This document shows, piece after piece, positions 14,463 to 17,965 of a stretch of 17,965 nucleotides of DNA. Numbering within the stretch: the stretch's first letter is position 1; each line of letters begins with the position of its first letter. Location: assembly GCA_050743365.1 (NCBI GenBank), contig JBOGFI010000237.1, positions 1-17,965 on the forward strand, in the 5' to 3' direction. Source of the DNA: JBOGFI01 sp050743365 (GTDB lineage Bacteria > Actinomycetota > Acidimicrobiia > IMCC26256 > JACDBD01). The notes below the pieces were generated by a model. That model did not search any database, had not been told where the DNA came from, and was given only the letters and a program-made list of their open reading frames with translations. A program made the position numbers and the translations under genes.

Positions 14463-15510
14463 ATGGCACGGTGCTTGTCGCGGGTCGGTCGTCGTAGCCT
14501 GTTCGACTTGCGCACCGGGGGGGCGCCGGACCGCAAGCGGCTCTACCGCCGTTTGGGTTGCATCTGCACCTTCGCCAATCTCGATGGCGCCCTGTTCGTC
14601 TTCGTGTATCTGGTGGCCATCACCCAGGCCGAACCGGGTCGGCTCGGGTGGTTCGCCGATGCCGTCGCGTTCACCCTCTTCGGACTGGCGGCGCTGGCCT
14701 TCGAGGCATGGTGGTCGACGCGGAGCTGGGACCGGGCGCTGGTCTGGAGGACAGAGGAGCGCCCGCCGACGGCGTCGGAGCAGAGGGCACGCTGCGGCGG
14801 CCGTTGCAGGAGGCGGGTCAGTCGTTCGTGGCGTGGGCGGTCGCGGCGGTGGGCTTCCCCCTCTATGCGGTGCTGGTCGACGGTCTTAGCGCCGGGCACG
14901 CCATTCGGGTCGGTATCACGGTCTTCGACGGTGGCCTCATCACCTGTGCCGTGGTCTTCCTGCTGTTCGAGTGGGCCCTGCGCCCGGTCTTCGCCCAGGC
15001 GCTCGCCAGCGAACCGCCGCGTGAGGTCACCACGGTGGGCGTCCGTCCCCGGCTGCTGCTGACGTGGGCGCTCGGCTCGGCGGTCCCGTTCGCCGGTCTC
15101 GTCGCGCTGCCGCTTGCCGCCGGCAATGCCAACGAGCGCGCCGACATCGCCGGAGCCGTCGTCGCGCTATCGCTGGCAGGGCTCTTCGTCGGGCTGTTGA
15201 TGACCGTGGTCACGGCCCGCTCGGTCGCTGATCCGCTGGAGACGCTCCAGGAAGCACCCTGGTCGCCGGCAACGTCGGGACCGAGCAGCGCTACGAGTAC
15301 ACCGTGATCGGCGGGCCGGTGAACGAAGCCGCCCGTCTCACCGAGCTCGCCAAAGGGCGTCCCGGGCGCGTGGTGGCCTCCGCCGGCGCGGTGCAGCGAG
15401 CCGGCGATGAGGCCTCCCGGTGGAGCGCGCTCGGTACCGTGGCACTGCGAGGCCAATCCGCACCGACAGCGATCTACGCGCCGGTCCCCTTGCGTGAGCC
15501 GGTCGGCTGA
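14463..15510 (+). pseudogene. Membrane adenylate cyclase gene (TM-HAMP type) lacking its catalytic core
   Basis: Three frames in order give parts of a mycobacterial-type membrane cyclase (N-terminal membrane anchor, HAMP, class III cyclase). Frame one, from ATG 14463, has RKRLYRRLGCICTFANLDGA and two membrane helices through ERPPTASEQRA. Frame two, after a one-base loss near 14787-14790, has RRPLQEAGQSFVAWAVAAVG, four more helices and the HAMP beginning ARSVADPLETLQ. Frame three, from about 15250, has TLVAGNVGTEQRYEYTVIGG and PVNEAARLTELAKGRPGRVV, the cyclase C-terminus, to TGA 15508-15510. Most of HAMP and both metal-binding aspartates are missing, roughly 500-600 bp by comparison with family length. 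It cannot encode a working cyclase. Start codon context is weak. Confidence 0.85.
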
Positions 15511-15523
15511 TGCACAGCTGAAA

Positions 15524-15529
15524 TAGGCT
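15524..15529 (+). promoter_or_regulatory. Possible -10 element (TAGGCT) for a leaderless dioxygenase mRNA
   Basis: TAGGCT fits the actinobacterial TANNNT -10 pattern and ends seven bases before the GTG at 15536, which would put the transcription start on or next to the start codon. No Shine-Dalgarno sequence and no convincing -35 box are present, as is common for leaderless genes in this phylum. Confidence 0.3.
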
Positions 15530-15535
15530 CGGCGG

Positions 15536-16396
15536 GTGCTCGACACCGCGGTCGTCACTCATGCCCAGCGCGAGCAATACCACCAGAACGGCTGGCTCGC
15601 GGTCCGGGGTCTCGTCGACGCCGAATGGCTGGGGCGGCTGCGCCGCGTGACGGATGAGTTCGTGGACGCGAGCCGCGAGCTCACCGAGTCGAACATCCTG
15701 TACGACCTCGACGAGGGGCATTCGTCCGCCGAGCCGAGGCTGCGCCGGCTGAGCTCGCCGACCGACCTCCACGAGACGTACTGGGAGTTCGCGTCGCAGT
15801 CCGTGATCACCGACGTGGCCGTCGATCTCCTCGGGCCCAACCTGAAGTTCCACCACTCGAAGCTCAACTTCAAGGCGCCGCGCGGGGGCGAGGAGGTCAA
15901 GTGGCACCAGGACATCCAGTTCTGGCCCCACACCAACTACGACCTGCTCACGATCGGCGTGTTCCTCGAGGACGTCGAAGCCGGGATGGGTGAGGTCGGG
16001 TTCGTCTCGGGGAGCCACGACGGGCCGCTCTTCGACCTCTACGACGGCGACGATCATTGGGTGGGCGCGCTCCGTGACGACGACGTCGAACGCGCCGGGG
16101 TGAGTGAGGCCGAGTATCCGGTCGGGCCCGCCGGGACGATCACGGTGCACAACTGCCGCACGGTGCACGGGTCGGCACCCAACCGGTCCGACCACCCGCG
16201 ACCGCTGCTCCTCCAGACCTATGCCGCCGCCGATGCCTTCTCGTACACCGACCTGGTGAGGCAGTCACCGCACGGCGAGGAGTTGATCCGAGGTGAGCCG
16301 GCCCGCTGGGCCCGCCACGACCCCCGCCCGTGCCTCGTGCCTCCGACCGGCCCGTACCGGCCCATCTTCGCGGTGCAGCAGGGCGAACAGCCGTAG
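15536..16396 (+). CDS. Phytanoyl-CoA dioxygenase (PhyH) family Fe(II)/2-oxoglutarate oxygenase
   Basis: A 286-residue oxygenase of the PhyH family, which hydroxylates small molecules using Fe(II), O2 and 2-oxoglutarate. The N-terminus QREQYHQNGWLAVRGLVD (11-28) is the classic PhyH opening. The iron ligands are H124 and D126 in KWHQDIQFW and H211 in TVHGSAPNRS; R222 in HPRPLLLQTY is the probable 2-oxoglutarate-binding arginine. Length is normal and the gene looks intact. Start GTG 15536 follows the membrane-cyclase remnant by 25 bases with a possible leaderless promoter. The stop TAG is six bases from the stop of a convergent minus-strand frame. Substrate is not known; bacterial PhyH proteins act on acyl-CoAs, ectoine, chlorinated or terpenoid compounds. 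Confidence 0.9.
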   Translation: MLDTAVVTHAQREQYHQNGWLAVRGLVDAEWLGRLRRVTDEFVDASRELTESNILYDLDEGHSSAEPRLRRLSSPTDLHETYWEFASQSVITDVAVDLLGPNLKFHHSKLNFKAPRGGEEVKWHQDIQFWPHTNYDLLTIGVFLEDVEAGMGEVGFVSGSHDGPLFDLYDGDDHWVGALRDDDVERAGVSEAEYPVGPAGTITVHNCRTVHGSAPNRSDHPRPLLLQTYAAADAFSYTDLVRQSPHGEELIRGEPARWARHDPRPCLVPPTGPYRPIFAVQQGEQP

Positions 16397-16398
16397 CC

Positions 16399-16410
16399 GC
16401 CCCTAGGGGC
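16399..16410. terminator. 12-bp palindrome between convergent genes, weak terminator candidate
   Basis: GCCCCTAGGGGC equals its own reverse complement and sits three bases after the PhyH stop, overlapping the TAG of the minus-strand short frame. It has no loop beyond the central CTAG and no T-run, so it is a poor intrinsic terminator; its position between convergent genes is the only other support. Confidence 0.2.
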
Positions 16411-16474
16411 CGCGCCACTCGAACAGGTTGGCGAAGATGTCGGCCGAGAAGTAGATGTCCTCCTGCGGTGTCAT
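16403..16474 (-). CDS. Short coupled reading frame or detached C-terminal tail of the SDR
   Basis: A 23-codon frame from ATG 16474 (MTPQEDIYFSADIFANLFEW then RGP, TAG 16403-16405). Its ATG overlaps the SDR TGA as ATGA, which permits coupled translation. The composition, aromatic and acidic, looks protein-like rather than like a shadow frame. The same frame continues upstream as LAPNGD, so it may instead be the real SDR C-terminus separated by a small indel near 16480-16490. Neither reading can be settled from the sequence. Confidence 0.3.
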   Translation of the reverse strand: MTPQEDIYFSADIFANLFEWRGP

Positions 16475-17268
16475 GTCGCCATTCGGCGCCAGCCGCCGGC
16501 GGCCCAGTTGCCACCGTCGACGTGGATCGTGGTCCCGGTGACGAAGCGCGACAGGTCGCTCGCGAGGAAGAGCACGGCCGCGGCCACGTCGTCGGGTGTG
16601 CCCATGTACCCCAGCGGCGGGACGACCGCGGGGTCGTACTCGGCTCCGGCCGCCAGCATCTCGCCCCGTACGTCTTCGTCGCCGCCGGTGGGGACGGCGT
16701 CGGGCGCGATTGCGTTGACCCGGATGCCTTTCGGTGCGAGCTCCAACGCCAGTGTGCGCGTGAGGTGGGCGAGCGCGGCCTTCATCGCTCCGTAGATCGC
16801 GAACCCGGGCGCGGCCTGGTGAGCCTCGATCGAGGTCAGGTTCACGATGGCGCCACCTTCGGGCATCAGCGGCATGACGCCGCGGACCAGCGCGGTCACC
16901 TGCGAGAAGTTCTCGGCCACCAGCGCCGCCTCGCCCTTCTCGCTCACCTCGAGAAACGGCGCGAAGAACGTGCCGTCGGCGTTGTTCACCAACACGTCGA
17001 CCCGATCGCAGGTGGCGACCACGTCGGCCAGGAAGGCGCTGACGGCCTCGCCGTCGCGCACGTCGAGGTGACACGCCAGCGCCGGCTGCCCGCCCGCGGC
17101 CAGCTCGGCCTCGGTCTCGTCCAACCTCTCGGCCACCCGGTCGCACACCGCCAGCCGGGCTCCAAAGCGCGCCAACAGCAGGGCGGTCGCCTTTCCGACG
17201 CCCTGCCCGGCGCCGGTGACGACCGCGACCCGGTCCGTCAGGAGGATCGAGGACGGGTCGTAGGGCAC
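16471..17268 (-). CDS. Short-chain dehydrogenase/reductase (SDR)
   Basis: A 265-residue classical SDR, an NAD(P)-dependent alcohol/ketone oxidoreductase in the cytoplasm. It has the Rossmann motif TGAGQGVG at 18-25, NNAD at 95-98 (usually NNAG), N120, S146 in NLTSIEA, and Y159-x-x-x-K163, so the N-S-Y-K catalytic set is complete. The end IHVDGGNWAAGGWRR is typical of actinobacterial members. Start GTG 17268 (VPYDPSSILLTDRVAVV) is preferred over the longer in-frame extension, whose proline-serine-rich sequence is antisense-like and overlaps the oxidoreductase gene. The Shine-Dalgarno sequence is weak. It follows the Gfo/Idh gene by 13 bases and probably shares its transcript, which suggests sequential redox steps on one substrate. 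Confidence 0.9.
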   Translation of the reverse strand: MPYDPSSILLTDRVAVVTGAGQGVGKATALLLARFGARLAVCDRVAERLDETEAELAAGGQPALACHLDVRDGEAVSAFLADVVATCDRVDVLVNNADGTFFAPFLEVSEKGEAALVAENFSQVTALVRGVMPLMPEGGAIVNLTSIEAHQAAPGFAIYGAMKAALAHLTRTLALELAPKGIRVNAIAPDAVPTGGDEDVRGEMLAAGAEYDPAVVPPLGYMGTPDDVAAAVLFLASDLSRFVTGTTIHVDGGNWAAGGWRRMAT

Positions 17269-17281
17269 GAGCGGACGGTAC

Positions 17282-17965
17282 CTACCCGGCGGGGACGGGC
17301 ACCCACGTGAGCTCGGCGGCCGACCGGCGCACGGCGTCGAGCACGACCATGCCGGCAACCCCGTCGGCGAAGGTGGCGGCACGGGGGTGAGCGTCGACGG
17401 GACGCCCGAGGATCCGGTCGCGGAACGTCTCTGCCAGCCGGATGTAGGGACCGAGGTCGAGCCCGTGCGCGATCATGCGCTCGTAGTCGGTGTGCAGGGC
17501 GTCAGCCGGCGGTGCGCCGGGCGGCTCGGTGCGCAGGTCGTCGGGGACGGGAAGTCGCCGCGCCCCGCTGCGATCGGCCACGCGCACCTCGTCACCCAAG
17601 CCCTCGATCCACGCCGTTCCCCTCGAGCCCACGATGCGCGTCACGATGATCGGCGGCCCGAAGTCACCCGACGTGCCCTGCAACACGCCCACCACGCCCG
17701 AGCGGAGCCGGAAGTGCACGATGAACCCGTCTTCTGCCGTCATCGCGCGGTCTGCAACCAGCGGCAGCGACGCGCTGACGCCCTCGAACTCGCCCAGCGT
17801 GGCCCGGACCTGGTCGATCACCTGGGAGCCGTGCGCGCCGAGCCAGCCGCCACCCTTGTTCGCGTCCGCCCACCAAGCCGGCACCTCCGCGGTCGGGTCC
17901 GCCAGCACCGGGACGTGCAGAAGGAAGGTGGCGAGGGGGGGCTCGCCGACGGCGCCGTCGGCGAC
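17282..17965 (-). CDS. Gfo/Idh/MocA family oxidoreductase, C-terminal part (5' end outside window)
   Basis: The frame is open to the window edge, giving at least 227 residues: it reads VADGAVGEPPLATFLLHVPV upstream of the internal GTG at 17908. The N-terminal NAD(P) Rossmann domain lies outside the window. What remains is the C-terminal alpha/beta domain: PAWWADANKGGGWLGAHGSQ with VIDQVR (the GGGxLxxxGxHxID-like catalytic region, here with Gln in place of the usual His), SGVVGVLQGTSGDFGPP, GSRGTAWIEG, and the final helix RDRILGRPVDAHPRAATFAD. These enzymes oxidise or reduce sugars, inositols or related hydroxyl compounds. Stop is TAG 17282-17284. It is the upstream partner of the SDR. Confidence 0.88.
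   Translation of the reverse strand, partial: VADGAVGEPPLATFLLHVPVLADPTAEVPAWWADANKGGGWLGAHGSQVIDQVRATLGEFEGVSASLPLVADRAMTAEDGFIVHFRLRSGVVGVLQGTSGDFGPPIIVTRIVGSRGTAWIEGLGDEVRVADRSGARRLPVPDDLRTEPPGAPPADALHTDYERMIAHGLDLGPYIRLAETFRDRILGRPVDAHPRAATFADGVAGMVVLDAVRRSAAELTWVPVPAG

Noticed and set aside
16399..16410. Palindrome as an operator or attachment site
   Set aside because: It is only 12 bases, has no second copy or linked regulator or integrase, and lies between convergent stops. It is kept only as a weak terminator candidate.
1..17965. CRISPR array, tRNA, rRNA or insertion sequence
   Set aside because: No regularly spaced direct repeats, cloverleaf-like sequences, rRNA signatures, transposase motifs or terminal inverted repeats were found on reading both strands.

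Overview
The window is high-GC, densely coded DNA with frequent GTG starts. Its gene families are a luciferase-like monooxygenase, a Baeyer-Villiger monooxygenase, LtrA, RibD-type reductases, a pyridoxamine-phosphate-oxidase-like protein, an Rv1264-like adenylate cyclase, PhyH, SDR and Gfo/Idh. Together these point to an actinobacterium, plausibly a soil or aquatic Acidimicrobiia-type organism; the exact lineage is inference. No rRNA, tRNA, CRISPR array, transposase or integrase was seen.

Layout. (1) 1-2011, plus strand: the 3' end of an unidentified gene, a flavin-dependent luciferase-family monooxygenase, a DUF1353 protein with a membrane tail, and a DoxX-like membrane protein. (2) 5129-2038, minus strand: an ABM-type monooxygenase broken by a one-base frameshift, a SnoaL-like protein, a RibD-type reductase and an intact Baeyer-Villiger monooxygenase. 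(3) 5238-6467, plus strand: an LtrA-family membrane protein. (4) 11879-6446, minus strand: a compact run of eight reading frames, namely a secreted alpha/beta hydrolase, a small secreted protein, a GNAT acetyltransferase that seems to use a CTG start, a flavin amine oxidase with an internal deletion, an intact ABM-like protein, a cupin remnant, a PPOX-like protein and a second RibD-type reductase. (5) 11972-15510: two class III adenylate cyclase genes on the plus strand, one with a one-base frameshift and one with a frameshift plus loss of its catalytic core. They flank a minus-strand pair, a small helical protein and a SAM-dependent O-methyltransferase. (6) 15536-17965: a PhyH-family dioxygenase on plus, converging on a minus-strand Gfo/Idh/MocA oxidoreductase and an SDR dehydrogenase.

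Most intact genes are small redox or modifying enzymes (flavin, NADPH, SAM, acetyl-CoA, Fe(II)/2-oxoglutarate) of the kind found in detoxification or secondary catabolism. No single pathway can be assembled from them.

The most distinctive feature is the cluster of broken genes between about 4.8 and 15.5 kb. Three one-base frameshifts sit next to GC runs and could be sequencing errors. Three larger losses (amine oxidase, cupin, membrane cyclase) look like true deletions. I did not find a convincing new multi-gene system. The best leads are the gene-decay cluster, the frameshifted Rv1264-like cyclase that keeps every catalytic residue, and the CTG-initiated acetyltransferase.
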